Source: Shewanella vesiculosa
GTDB taxonomy: Bacteria > Pseudomonadota > Gammaproteobacteria > Enterobacterales > Shewanellaceae
DNA: 64,000 nt
Assembly (NCBI RefSeq): GCF_021560015.1
Contig: NZ_CP073588.1
Location: 3,100,001-3,164,000, forward strand
Reading direction: 5' to 3'
Shown: in pieces, positions 36,394 through 46,429 of the stretch
Numbering within the stretch: the stretch's first letter is position 1
Layout: each line of letters opens with the position of its first letter
Program-made: the position numbers and the translations under genes
Notes under the pieces: model-generated
What the model saw: only the letters and a program-made list of their open reading frames with translations
Databases searched by the model: none
Told to the model about the DNA's origin: nothing

Positions 36394-38147
36394 AGCTCGC
36401 CTTGGTTATTCCTAACTACAATCATCATATCGCCATAGAGAAAACCCTCGCAGAGTTGGCAAAATTCAACCTGCAATGTTATTTGGTTGATGATGGCAGC
36501 CAAGATGAAACTCGTTACCTATTGCACGCCATGGCGGAAAAATTTGCCTGGGTAACGCTTATTAGTCATCCGTTTAATCGTGGTAAAGGAGCCGCTGTGA
36601 CTAGCGGGCTGCGCCAAGCTTATCGTGATGGTTTTAGTCATGTATTACAGGTCGATGCTGATGGACAGCATAATTTAGACGATATTCCGTTAATGATATC
36701 GACCAGTAAGCAGCACCCACAAGCATTAATATCTGGCCAACCAATTTATGATGAGTCTGTACCTAAAGGGCGTTTATACGGGCGTTATATCACTCATTTT
36801 TGGGTGTGGGTTGAAACCTTAAGTTTTGATATTCAAGATTCTATGTGTGGCTTTCGGATCTACCCACTCGCTGCGACTGAGCAATTATTTAGCCAGCAAG
36901 CGTTAGGCGAACGGATGGACTTTGATATTGAGATCATGGTCAAGCTTTACTGGCAAGGCACTGCCGTCGTGCAGGTGCCAACCAAAGTCATCTATCCTGA
37001 AGATGGCATCAGTCACTTTCAAGGCGTTCAGGATAATGTTCGCATCAGCTGGATGCACACCAAGTTATTTTTTGGCATGTTAGCGCGTCTACCACGTATT
37101 ATTAGCACACGGTTTTTGCAGCAAAAAGAGTCGCCCCCAACTCAAGTTCAGTCACCAAAACATTGGTCCACAATGACCGAGCGAGGCAGTTTTTGGGGGA
37201 TTAAGCTGTTAGCCCAATGCTATCGTTTGGGCGGGCATTGGTTGTGCCGAGCGGTTATGTATCCAGTAATTTGTTATTTTTTTCTCACTGGCTCAACAGC
37301 TCGCCGTGCATCATTAGACTTTTTACACCGAGTGCAACAGCAACAACCCAATCACCCTCATCTCAGTCGCGAGGTCAATTGGCGCGATAGCCTCAAACAT
37401 TTTTTTGCCTTTGGTAATGCCGCCCTCGATAGAATTGACGCTTGGTGTAACCGGATAAATCTAGACCAAGTCGACTTTGACGACCGTAAAATACTCGCAG
37501 ATCAAGCGGCTACTGGCAGGGGCGCCGTATTAATTGTGTCGCATTTAGGTAATATGGAACTGTGCCGCGCTATCTCTGTCCACCAGCAAAATGTCAAAGT
37601 GAATGTGATGGTGCTAACCCAAAATGCGGAAAATTTTAATAAGGTTCTACAGCAGCTTAATCCACAAAGTAGCCTAAATTTAATCCATGTTAACGAGCTC
37701 GATCCGAGTACTGCCATGTTACTGCAGCAAAAAATCGACCAAGGTGAAATTGTGGTAATTGCCGCTGACCGCACCTCGTCGAGCAGCCAGGGCCGTGTAA
37801 CCTATTTACCGTTTTTAGGCCAAGATGCAGCGTTTCCACAAGGGCCATTTATTTTAGCAAGCTTACTCGACTGCCCGGTTTACACCTTATTTTGTATTCG
37901 TCAGCATGGCCGTTATCAAGTACATGTTGAACATCTAAGCGACAGCTTAAAAGGTCCACGTACAGGTCGAATTGAACGCTTAACCGACGCCATGAGCCAA
38001 TACAGCCAACGCTTAGCGCATTTTGCCCAACTCGCTCCGATGCAATGGTTTAACTTTTTCGATTTTTGGCGCAAAGACGAGCTGGTATGGCGTAATACTC
38101 AGCACTCTCCCTCAAGCGCAACCCATTTACCCAGTCAGGATAGATAA
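36390..38147 (+). CDS. Fusion of GT2 glycosyltransferase and LpxL/HtrB-type acyltransferase (ApeJ-like)
   Basis: 585 residues. The N-terminal 240 residues are a family 2 glycosyltransferase (LALVIPNYNH, VDDGSQDET, DADGQHNLDD). A C-terminal lipid A-type acyltransferase domain follows (VSHLGNMELCRA with H-x4-E, then AADRTSSSSQGR and FPQGPFILA). The fusion is a hallmark of aryl polyene clusters and probably builds the glycolipid carrying the pigment in the outer membrane. Confidence 0.92.
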   Translation: MKLALVIPNYNHHIAIEKTLAELAKFNLQCYLVDDGSQDETRYLLHAMAEKFAWVTLISHPFNRGKGAAVTSGLRQAYRDGFSHVLQVDADGQHNLDDIPLMISTSKQHPQALISGQPIYDESVPKGRLYGRYITHFWVWVETLSFDIQDSMCGFRIYPLAATEQLFSQQALGERMDFDIEIMVKLYWQGTAVVQVPTKVIYPEDGISHFQGVQDNVRISWMHTKLFFGMLARLPRIISTRFLQQKESPPTQVQSPKHWSTMTERGSFWGIKLLAQCYRLGGHWLCRAVMYPVICYFFLTGSTARRASLDFLHRVQQQQPNHPHLSREVNWRDSLKHFFAFGNAALDRIDAWCNRINLDQVDFDDRKILADQAATGRGAVLIVSHLGNMELCRAISVHQQNVKVNVMVLTQNAENFNKVLQQLNPQSSLNLIHVNELDPSTAMLLQQKIDQGEIVVIAADRTSSSSQGRVTYLPFLGQDAAFPQGPFILASLLDCPVYTLFCIRQHGRYQVHVEHLSDSLKGPRTGRIERLTDAMSQYSQRLAHFAQLAPMQWFNFFDFWRKDELVWRNTQHSPSSATHLPSQDR

Positions 38148-38150
38148 TTA

Positions 38151-39713
38151 ATGAGCCATTCATCTTCAATGTCATCAACCGCCGACAGCACAGTGCATTT
38201 AGGCCAACGCTATCTTAGTCTTGAGCAAGTGGTGGCTATAGCCAAAGGCGCTGCGGTCAAACTGACAGACACTGCTGACTATGTTGAATATATTCAAAAA
38301 GGTGCACGCTTTATTGACAGCGTACTCCATGAAGAAGGCGTGGTTTATGGCGTGACAACGGGTTACGGCGACTCGTGTACAGTTAATGTTAGCTTAGATT
38401 TAGTCCATGAATTACCGCTGCACTTAACCCGCTTCCATGGCTGTGGCTTAGGCGATGTATTTAGCCCGATGCAAGCCCGCGCGATTATGGCTTGCCGCTT
38501 AAACTCACTGGCGGTGGGCAAATCAGGCGTAAGTTATTTACTGCTACAACGCATCGAGTGGCTCTTAAACAATGACATTACTCCAGTGATCCCCCAAGAG
38601 GGCTCGGTCGGCGCCAGTGGCGATTTAACTCCATTATCTTATCTTGCTGCGGTATTAGTTGGCGAACGCGAAGTGATTTACCAAGGTAAACGCCAAGCGA
38701 CTAAAGATGTTTACCTACAATTTGGCATGATGCCATTAACTTTGCGTCCTAAAGAAGGTCTCGCATTAATGAATGGTACTGCGGTTATGACGGCTCTTGC
38801 TTGTTTAGCCTATGACAGATCGCAATATTTAACCCGCCTATCAAGCCGGATAACCGCCATGGCATCGTTAACGCTCAAGGGTAACGCAAACCATTTTGAT
38901 GAAATTTTATTTGCCGCCAAGCCCCACCCAGGTCAAAACCAGATTGCCAGTTGGATCCGTGAGGACTTAAATCATCATGTGCATCCCCGAAATTCAGACC
39001 GCCTTCAAGACCGTTATTCTATCCGCTGTGCACCGCACATCATCGGCGTATTGCAAGATGCTCTACCCTTTATGCGTCAGTTTATTGAAATCGAACTTAA
39101 CAGCGCTAACGATAATCCGATTGTTGATGCCGAAGGTGAACATATTCTCCATGGTGGTCATTTTTATGGTGGCCATATTGCCTTTGCCATGGATGCGATG
39201 AAAAATGCCGTAGCCAATATCGCCGACTTAATCGATCGCCAAATGGCCTTAGTGATGGACCCTAAATTTAACAATGGCTTACCAGCTAATTTATCTGCTG
39301 CAGAAGGTGATCGCCGTGCAATTAATCACGGTTTTAAAGCCGTGCAAATTGGCGTATCAGCATGGACTGCTGAAGCATTAAAAAACACTATGCCAGCCAG
39401 CGTGTTTTCACGTTCAACAGAATGTCACAACCAAGACAAAGTGAGCATGGGCACCATAGCTGCACGTGATTGTATGCGTATTTTACAGCTCACAGAACAA
39501 GTCGCTGCCGCGGCATTGTTAGCCATGAGCCAAGGTATTCAACTGCGTATTATGCAGCAAGAACTCGATGCGAGTTCATTAACCCCCTCTCTTGCAACGA
39601 CCTTAGCCCAAGTAAGCGAAGATTTTGAACTGCTAACCGAAGACCGTCCTTTAGAGACGGTATTGCGCCAAACAGTGGAAAAGATTCAATTGGGTCTGTG
39701 GGAGGTGTGCTAA
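38151..39713 (+). CDS. Aromatic amino acid/histidine ammonia-lyase family enzyme in the aryl polyene cluster
   Basis: Non-oxidative deamination of an aromatic amino acid to an aryl acrylate. 520 residues. The self-cyclising MIO triad Ala-Ser-Gly is at 155-157 (GSVGASGDLTPLSY) and the catalytic Tyr at about 66 in YGVTTGYG. The selectivity pair after the conserved L-x-L is Phe95-His96 (LTRFHGCGLG), not the Ser-His usual in HutH. In this place it is more likely to make cinnamate or coumarate as the polyene starter than to degrade histidine (inference). 3 bases after the glycosyltransferase. Confidence 0.88.
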   Translation: MSHSSSMSSTADSTVHLGQRYLSLEQVVAIAKGAAVKLTDTADYVEYIQKGARFIDSVLHEEGVVYGVTTGYGDSCTVNVSLDLVHELPLHLTRFHGCGLGDVFSPMQARAIMACRLNSLAVGKSGVSYLLLQRIEWLLNNDITPVIPQEGSVGASGDLTPLSYLAAVLVGEREVIYQGKRQATKDVYLQFGMMPLTLRPKEGLALMNGTAVMTALACLAYDRSQYLTRLSSRITAMASLTLKGNANHFDEILFAAKPHPGQNQIASWIREDLNHHVHPRNSDRLQDRYSIRCAPHIIGVLQDALPFMRQFIEIELNSANDNPIVDAEGEHILHGGHFYGGHIAFAMDAMKNAVANIADLIDRQMALVMDPKFNNGLPANLSAAEGDRRAINHGFKAVQIGVSAWTAEALKNTMPASVFSRSTECHNQDKVSMGTIAARDCMRILQLTEQVAAAALLAMSQGIQLRIMQQELDASSLTPSLATTLAQVSEDFELLTEDRPLETVLRQTVEKIQLGLWEVC

Positions 39714-40145
39714 ATGAAAGGTTTATTACTGACCGAAATGGACATGGTGATCCCGTTTCACGATGTTGATTCGATGGGCATCACTTGGCATGGTAATTAT
39801 TTACGTTACTTCGAAGTTGTGCGCTGCTTATTGCTGGATAAACTCGGTTATAACTACCGTACGATGCAACAATCGGGTTATGCGTGGCCGATTGTCGATG
39901 TACAAGTAAAGTATGTTAAAAGCAGCACTTTTGATCAAAAAATCAAAGTGATCGCCGCCATTGTTGAATGGGAAAATCGTTTGCGCATTAACTACCAAAT
40001 TGTTGATGCCCAAACCAATGCGCGGATAACGAAAGGCTATACCATTCAAGCTGCGGTAGATATTACGACCGAAGAATTATGCTTTGTCACCCCTGAAGTA
40101 TTTCAGGAAAAAATTCGTCGATTACTTGATGTGAGCCAAGCTTAA
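39714..40145 (+). CDS. 4HBT-type acyl thioesterase of the aryl polyene cluster (ApeK-like)
   Basis: 143 residues, a hotdog fold. FHDVDSMGITWHGNYLRYFE is the 4-hydroxybenzoyl-CoA thioesterase signature with the catalytic Asp. It probably releases finished or stalled chains from the ACP. It starts directly after the ammonia-lyase stop. Confidence 0.92.
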   Translation: MKGLLLTEMDMVIPFHDVDSMGITWHGNYLRYFEVVRCLLLDKLGYNYRTMQQSGYAWPIVDVQVKYVKSSTFDQKIKVIAAIVEWENRLRINYQIVDAQTNARITKGYTIQAAVDITTEELCFVTPEVFQEKIRRLLDVSQA

Positions 40146-40897
40146 TGAATACTCGCAAAGGCATGTTTACTCAGGTTTGGATAGTGATCTGCCTCTGTTT
40201 GCCTCTTGGCAGTATTTCCGCCAATGAACATTCACTAGCAAGCAGTAATAAACCACTGACTCAAGCACAACTGGCAGATGTTCAGGCGTTGTATACTCAA
40301 CCCGCCACCACAGAAGCGCTCAGTGCGCTAGCGCAACAACTGAATTTACAACTTGATACCAGAGGGCAGTTTATTCAGCGGCGTCACTTACAGGTGCTAA
40401 AAAAGCCCTTGCTCAGCCAGGGACAATTTATTTTTAGTCCGACGCAAGGGTTAGTATGGCAGCAGCTGCGACCATTTAGCACCTTGATGGTGCTAAAAGA
40501 TCAGCAGTTAATTCAGCAAAACAGCCAAGGCAAGGTCCAACAACTGAATGCTATGGCCAGTGGTAGTCCAATCGCACAGCAAGTACCGCGGTTACTGCAA
40601 GCAATTATGGCGGGTAATATTGCTGCTTTAAGTGCGGATTTCACCTTATTTATGCCCGCTAATTACAACGCAGGCACGCCATGGCAACTCGGCTTGCAAG
40701 CTAAAGACCCACAACTACGCGCATCCATGGGCAATATCACGCTCAGTGGCGATACTCTATTACGCTCATTAATCATCACCAGCAGCCAGGCCGATATCAG
40801 CGATTATACTCAAATTCAATTTCTTGATGCCCAGCAAGGGCCGCTCAGCACAACTGAACTCGAGCTTTTTAGCCTTGGCAGTGAGTCCAATCAATAA
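40145..40897 (+). CDS. LolA-like outer-membrane lipid carrier of the aryl polyene cluster (ApeL-like)
   Basis: 250 residues with an N-terminal signal peptide (about 1-27, ending SISA). The mature protein has the half-barrel pattern of LolA (RGQFIQRRHLQVLKKPLLSQ, G.F.FSP..GLVW). It is expected to shuttle the aryl polyene lipid across the periplasm with the MMPL exporter. Coupled to its neighbours: ATG overlaps the previous TAA, and its stop meets the next start. Confidence 0.88.
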   Translation: MNTRKGMFTQVWIVICLCLPLGSISANEHSLASSNKPLTQAQLADVQALYTQPATTEALSALAQQLNLQLDTRGQFIQRRHLQVLKKPLLSQGQFIFSPTQGLVWQQLRPFSTLMVLKDQQLIQQNSQGKVQQLNAMASGSPIAQQVPRLLQAIMAGNIAALSADFTLFMPANYNAGTPWQLGLQAKDPQLRASMGNITLSGDTLLRSLIITSSQADISDYTQIQFLDAQQGPLSTTELELFSLGSESNQ

Positions 40898-43296
40898 TGC
40901 TTCGATTATCGCTTAATGCAGTGTTATCTCCCATTGGGCGTTTTGCCTTATGGGGAGTATTGCTGCTAGCAATGATAGTCACAGGCTTTGTGCAATGGCA
41001 GCAAGGTGCACATATTCAGACTGATATTTTGGCCATGTTGCCGCACCTACAACAAGATAAGCTTACCGAGAAAGCCTTAAACAAGGTAGAACAGCAACTG
41101 GCTAATCAAGTGTATATTGCGGTAATTGCTCCAAACGAAACCCAAGCTATCGGCGCAGCCAAGCAGCTGATGACATCGCTCAATCAATCCAATCAATCGC
41201 CCTTTACTGCCGTTCGCAGCGGCGCAGATGATAATCTACAACACTTAGCTAAAGTCTACTTCGAACATCGCTTTGGCTTACTGACACCAGAGCAAGCGCA
41301 GGCCATTGAAACCGATAATTGGCGCCAACTGCTTAACGCAGCCCAAAGCCAACTTTATAGCACATTTGGTTTTGCCAACAGCCAACTGCTCAGCAATGAT
41401 CCATTACTGATGTTTCCAGCCAACTTACTGGCGTTATCGCCCAATAATGCGCTGCGCAGCCAACAGGGTATTTTACTCACAGATACTGCCGACGGTGTGG
41501 CGGCGATTGTGATGGCCAAAGGCCGTGACAGCGCCTTTAGCCCCAACGCTCAGCAACAGCAAATTCAAGCATTGGAATCTGCGTTGAGTCACATTAACCA
41601 GCAATATTCCCAAGTGAGCTTTCTTAAGGCGGGGGCGTTATTTCATGCCATTGCTGCCACCGAGTCAGCCAAACAAGAGATCAGCCGCATTGGCTTAATT
41701 TCCATGTTGGGGATTATCTTATTGGTCTGGTTGGCATTTCGATCAGTGATGCCATTATTTGCGGCACTACTTACCTTAACGAGCGGTGTGGTGTTTGCGC
41801 TAGTCGCCACCTTAAGCCTTTTTGGCGAGCTGCATTTACTGACATTGGTATTTGGCACCAGCTTAATTGGCGTAGCGATTGATTACAGCTTTCACTTTTA
41901 CTGTGAAAAACAGGCTCACCCCAATGACAACGCCAGTGACACCTTAAGGCGTATTTTTCCGGCGCTAACTCTCGCTCTTGCTACCAGTGCCAGTGCCTTT
42001 ATCGCTATTGGTTTTACCCCGTTTCCTGGGATGCAACAGGTGGCAGTATTTTGCGCCGCTGGCTTAATAGGTGCGTACCTAACCCTACTACTGGTGTTCC
42101 CATTATTGGGCAACCATGCGCTTAAACCAACACCTGGATTAACCCTAGCCCAAGGTTATCTAACGTTATTAAAACGCATTTTTACTGCGCCGCAATGGTG
42201 GCAAAAAACCACCATAGCGGCACTGCTGCTGTGTTTAACCGCTATATTATTTTTTGGCTTATCCAAAGCAGACTCTAATGATGATATTCGCCAATTACAG
42301 CAAAGTCCTGCAGCCATCACCACAGAAGAAAACCAGCTTAGACAACTACTTAGCGGCGGCACAGACAACCAATTTATTTTAGTCAGCAGTAACAATGAAC
42401 AAGGTTTATTGCAAACCTTAGAACAACTGACACCTGTGCTTAATCAAGCCATTGGCGATGGCGAGTTAGACCAAGCCATTAGCCTAAGCCGCTTTATGCC
42501 CAGCATTGCCAGTCAACGCCACAATTATGAGTTACAACAACAACTTTATCAGCAACATTTGCACGAAATCATTAGCAACATGGGCCTAGATGACAACATA
42601 AATGCCAGCCTACAGAGACAACTTGATCATGCAAAATCAAAATATCTAACCCCAAAAGAGGTGTTAGCCCTAGCCAATGATGACTTACGTGCCTTATGGC
42701 TTGGTGCTGTATCGACCACAGACCAAACCCAACAATATGGCGCAATTGTATTGTTAGGTGGCATTCACTCATTAACCTCTATTGAGCAACGACTGACTCG
42801 CCACGATTGGTCTTTGGGGCAGGTGCAATTAATTGATAAAGTCGGTGATATATCGGCTTTAATGGGCCAATATCGTCAACTAACATTGCAGTTATTAGTG
42901 TGGGTATTTGCTTTGGCTTGCCTACTCTTCAGTATTAAATACGGCATTAAGCTAGCATTAGCCATTGTTTCAGTACCCGCGTTATCAGTACTGCTCACCC
43001 TGGCGTGTTTAGGCTTAGTTGGTTCAAGCATTAGCTTGTTTCACGCCTTAGCGCTTATTTTAGTGCTGGGAATTGGTATCGATTACAGTCTCTTTTTCGC
43101 CGAAGCCAAACACACCAGTCGCGGAGTCATGATGGCTATCTTTATGTCAGCCTGTTCAACACTATTGGCTTTTGGTTTGCTGGCGCTGAGTCAAACTCAT
43201 GCGATTCACTTTTTTGGTCTTACATTATTATTTGGGATCAGTTTTTCCTTTTTACTCGCACCATTTATTTCATTTATCACAAGGAAAACAGTGTAA
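40897..43296 (+). CDS. MMPL/RND-type exporter of the aryl polyene cluster (ApeM-like)
   Basis: 799 residues. Two repeats, each with one helix, a large periplasmic loop and a five-helix bundle. Each bundle has the proton-relay motif region (GTSLIGVAIDYSFHFYCE and LGIGIDYSLFFAEA). It is expected to extract the polyene lipid from the inner membrane. Full length. Confidence 0.92.
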   Translation: MLRLSLNAVLSPIGRFALWGVLLLAMIVTGFVQWQQGAHIQTDILAMLPHLQQDKLTEKALNKVEQQLANQVYIAVIAPNETQAIGAAKQLMTSLNQSNQSPFTAVRSGADDNLQHLAKVYFEHRFGLLTPEQAQAIETDNWRQLLNAAQSQLYSTFGFANSQLLSNDPLLMFPANLLALSPNNALRSQQGILLTDTADGVAAIVMAKGRDSAFSPNAQQQQIQALESALSHINQQYSQVSFLKAGALFHAIAATESAKQEISRIGLISMLGIILLVWLAFRSVMPLFAALLTLTSGVVFALVATLSLFGELHLLTLVFGTSLIGVAIDYSFHFYCEKQAHPNDNASDTLRRIFPALTLALATSASAFIAIGFTPFPGMQQVAVFCAAGLIGAYLTLLLVFPLLGNHALKPTPGLTLAQGYLTLLKRIFTAPQWWQKTTIAALLLCLTAILFFGLSKADSNDDIRQLQQSPAAITTEENQLRQLLSGGTDNQFILVSSNNEQGLLQTLEQLTPVLNQAIGDGELDQAISLSRFMPSIASQRHNYELQQQLYQQHLHEIISNMGLDDNINASLQRQLDHAKSKYLTPKEVLALANDDLRALWLGAVSTTDQTQQYGAIVLLGGIHSLTSIEQRLTRHDWSLGQVQLIDKVGDISALMGQYRQLTLQLLVWVFALACLLFSIKYGIKLALAIVSVPALSVLLTLACLGLVGSSISLFHALALILVLGIGIDYSLFFAEAKHTSRGVMMAIFMSACSTLLAFGLLALSQTHAIHFFGLTLLFGISFSFLLAPFISFITRKTV

Positions 43297-44561
43297 ATGT
43301 TAAGCCATCAGACACATAAAATCAGCAACATGGATGTTGATGTAGCCATCATTGGCGCCGGCCCTTCAGGTGCTATAGCCGCAAGCTTGTTACGCCAGCA
43401 GGGCCATCGCGTTGTGGTGATTGAAAAACAACATTTTCCGCGTTTTTCAATTGGCGAAAGCTTACTCCCCTGTTGCATGCAATTTATTGAACAAGCCGGC
43501 ATGCTCGAAGCCGTTAATAATGCTGGGTTTCAGTTTAAAAAACGGCGCAGCATTTAGCCACCAAGGTCGCTATACCACCTTCGACTTTACCGATAAGTTT
43601 ACTCCAGGCCCGGGTACCACCTTTCAAGTTCAGCGGGCTGATTTTGATAAACTCTTAGCTGATACAGCAATAAGCCAAGGGGTTGAGATTCGATTTGGAC
43701 ATCAAGTCGATGCAATTGATTTAACTCACGATCCTCGCTTAACCGTAACCAATGAGCAAGGATCACAGTATCAGGTGAATGCTAAATTTGTGCTTGATGC
43801 CAGTGGCTTTGGTCGAGTATTACCACGATTGTTAAACCTAGAGCAATCGTCAACTTTACCCCCCACGAAGTGCTATTTTTACCCATATTGAAGACAACAT
43901 CAGCGATCCTAGTTTTGATCGCAATAAGATCCTCATTAGCGTGCACCCCAAGCATAAGGATATTTGGTACTGGTTAATCCCTTTTAGCAATAATCGGTGT
44001 TCAATTGGGGTGGTCGCTGAACCGCATTTACTCCAACGTTTATCTGGTAGTCTTGAACAACAGTTGTTAGCTATCATCAATGAAGAGCCGGTACTGCAAC
44101 GCTTGCTGACCAAGGCTAATATCGTTCAGCCCTGTGCCACCCTAAAAGGTTATTCGGCCAACGTCACCACTTTAGCAACCAACAAGTTTGCTTTACTGGG
44201 TAATGCAGGCGAGTTTCTTGATCCGGTATTTTCATCAGGGGTAACGATTGCAATGCAATCTGCGTCTATGGCTGTAGCATGTTTACATAAGCAACTTAAT
44301 GGCCAAAAAATTGATTGGGATAGCCAATACTCAGAGCCATTAATGCAAGGGGTTAATACCTTTAGAACTTATGTCCAAGCTTGGTATGATGGTCGATTTC
44401 AAGATGTCATTTTCTATCAACAAGCTAACAACACCATTAAACAAATGATTTGCTCAATCTTAGCCGGCTATGCTTGGGACATGAATAACCCATTTGTAAA
44501 AGAATCTGAACGCCGCCTCAATACCATTGTCGAGTTATGTCGGGAGCCCAATGTTGCTTAA
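43297..44561 (+). pseudogene. FAD-dependent oxidoreductase, flavin halogenase-like, broken by two one-base insertions as given
   Basis: Frame 1 gives the dinucleotide fold IIGAGPSGAIAASLL and the motif FSIGESLLP, then stops at 43557. Removing one A from the A6 run at about 43541 restores FQFKNGAAFSHQG. A second insertion in the C6 run at about 43860 again shifts frame; without it the reading continues PPRSAIFTHIEDN to the end. Restored length about 420 residues. The third segment has WYWLIP, fitting the W-x-W-x-I-P motif of flavin-dependent halogenases, and K in FKNGAAF aligns with their catalytic-Lys region. A non-halogenating relative of the same superfamily remains possible. Confidence 0.78.
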
Positions 44562-45171
44562 CTTATTTAGGCATTTTATTGATGTGTTATCACGCCGTGT
44601 TGTGGCCCTGCTTCTGTTAAGCTTTTTAACCGCTTGTAGCCAGCAAATAGCCAGACAAACTTGTGTCCCTCTAACGAGTGAAGCACAATATTGCTTAAAT
44701 CCAACCTCGTCGGTATTAACTGATGCTCAGCATCAAGACATTAATTTAACTCAAATGGTTAACTTTACCCGTGGCCAAGATAGCCATGAGTTATTAACCC
44801 AGCTTGACGTTAATTCACAACGGATGACATTAGTGGGATTAGCCCCGCTTGGGCAAGCGTTATTCACTCTTGTATACGATGGACAAACTCTGCAAAGTGA
44901 GCAAAGTTTGTTATTGGGTGAACAGTTTAAAGCAGAATACTTGATGGCAATAATGCAGTTAATTTACTGGCCAACAGAGCAAGTTAATCAACAATTGAGT
45001 GGTGGAAACTTGGTAACAATATCCTGTGATATGGCACTATGTAAGCAACTGGTCGATGATAATGGCGCGTCAATAACATTAACGTACAACAATATTGATC
45101 CTTGGTTGGCACAAGTGAATGTCGACATCGATGCAGCTGATATTCACCTGCAAATTAACCCGATTGAATAA
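44551..45171 (+). CDS. DUF3261 lipoprotein of the aryl polyene cluster (ApeN-like)
   Basis: 206 residues from the ATG at 44551 (CGGGAG upstream), overlapping the oxidoreductase stop. The signal peptide ends in the lipobox LTAC (Cys about 29), so it is an outer-membrane or periplasm-facing lipoprotein. The mature part is beta-rich (FTLVYDGQTLQSEQSLL). The family is regularly found in these clusters; role unknown. Confidence 0.82.
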   Translation: MLLNLFRHFIDVLSRRVVALLLLSFLTACSQQIARQTCVPLTSEAQYCLNPTSSVLTDAQHQDINLTQMVNFTRGQDSHELLTQLDVNSQRMTLVGLAPLGQALFTLVYDGQTLQSEQSLLLGEQFKAEYLMAIMQLIYWPTEQVNQQLSGGNLVTISCDMALCKQLVDDNGASITLTYNNIDPWLAQVNVDIDAADIHLQINPIE

Positions 45172-45222
45172 TCAGTGTGCTACCAATAAACAGACAGTGA
45201 TAAATAGGCCATATAAGCAAAT

Positions 45223-46425
45223 ATGAATAGTCGCATTGCAATAACTCACATTGGATTGTGTACACCTCTGGGCAACTCGCCTGAAGAAGTGTTGCCACGT
45301 CTCATTAATGGTGATGTCAGTGCCATGCAATGGCGCGATAATTTGCTGTTCAATGCGCCAACATTAGTCGGTTGCGTTGATGATAAACGTTTAATCGCTA
45401 TCGCCGATCATTTAAGTCTGTTTGCTTGTCGGAATAATCGTTTATTAAACACCGCCGCTCAGCAGCTTATCCCAGCCGTCGAGCAAGCCAAGCAACGTTT
45501 TGGAGCCGATCGGATTGGCGTCGTGCTAGGCACGAGTACCTCAGGTATTTCTAAAGGCGAAGCGGCGTTAAAATATAAGCTTGAACATGGCTATTTCCCG
45601 CCAAGCTACCATTATTCACAGCAGGAACTGGGCAGTACTAGTGAGTATCTTAAGCAGTTATTTTCGCTATCAGGCCCTTGTTATACCGTCTCTACAGCGT
45701 GTTCATCAAGCGCCAAAGTGTTTGCCAGTGCCCAACGATTACTCAATGCCAATTTATGCGATATGGTGATTGTGGGTGGCGTAGACAGTTTATGCCAACT
45801 AACCGTTAATGGCTTTGCTGCATTAGAGTCGGTATCCAAAGGTCATTGTAATCCATTCAGTCGCCATCGTGATGGGATCAATATTGGTGAAGGTGCAGCC
45901 TTATTCACTTTAGAACGCGGCCAAAGCGATGTAATGCTGGCGGGAATAGGCGAGTCTGCCGATGCACATCATATTTCAGCGCCACACCCGCAAGGACATG
46001 GCGCAATTGCCGCTATGCAATTGGCGCTATCTGCCGCTAATATTTCGCCGCAGCAGATTAATTATGTCAATCTGCATGGCACTGCCACACCTAAAAATGA
46101 TGCCATGGAGTCTCGCGCAATAAATGCGGTATTTAACCATTTATCACCACTGTGTAGCTCAACTAAACCACTAACTGGCCATACCTTGGGAGCTGCTGGA
46201 GCCATTGAAGCAGCCTTTTGCTATTTGTTATTAAGTCCCCTTAATCATAGTAAGCGCCTACCTCCTCATGTCTGGGATGGCCAATTTGATGATAACGACC
46301 CGCAAATCTCCTTGATTAATGCCCACAGTAATACTGGGCTCCGTGAGCTCAATTTCATTATGAGTAATTCATTTGCCTTTGGCGGTAGTAATGCCAGCCT
46401 GATTTTTTGTCGAAAGGATGCCTAG
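45223..46425 (+). CDS. Beta-ketoacyl-ACP synthase of the aryl polyene cluster (ApeO-like, catalytic)
   Basis: 400 residues. Complete Cys-His-His triad: Cys160 in VSTACSSSAK, the first His in LHGTATPKND and the second in GHTLGAAGAIEA. FabF/PKS fold. Probable catalytic half of the KS-chain-length-factor pair with the protein at 31958. Confidence 0.93.
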   Translation: MNSRIAITHIGLCTPLGNSPEEVLPRLINGDVSAMQWRDNLLFNAPTLVGCVDDKRLIAIADHLSLFACRNNRLLNTAAQQLIPAVEQAKQRFGADRIGVVLGTSTSGISKGEAALKYKLEHGYFPPSYHYSQQELGSTSEYLKQLFSLSGPCYTVSTACSSSAKVFASAQRLLNANLCDMVIVGGVDSLCQLTVNGFAALESVSKGHCNPFSRHRDGINIGEGAALFTLERGQSDVMLAGIGESADAHHISAPHPQGHGAIAAMQLALSAANISPQQINYVNLHGTATPKNDAMESRAINAVFNHLSPLCSSTKPLTGHTLGAAGAIEAAFCYLLLSPLNHSKRLPPHVWDGQFDDNDPQISLINAHSNTGLRELNFIMSNSFAFGGSNASLIFCRKDA

Positions 46426-46429
46426 TTTC

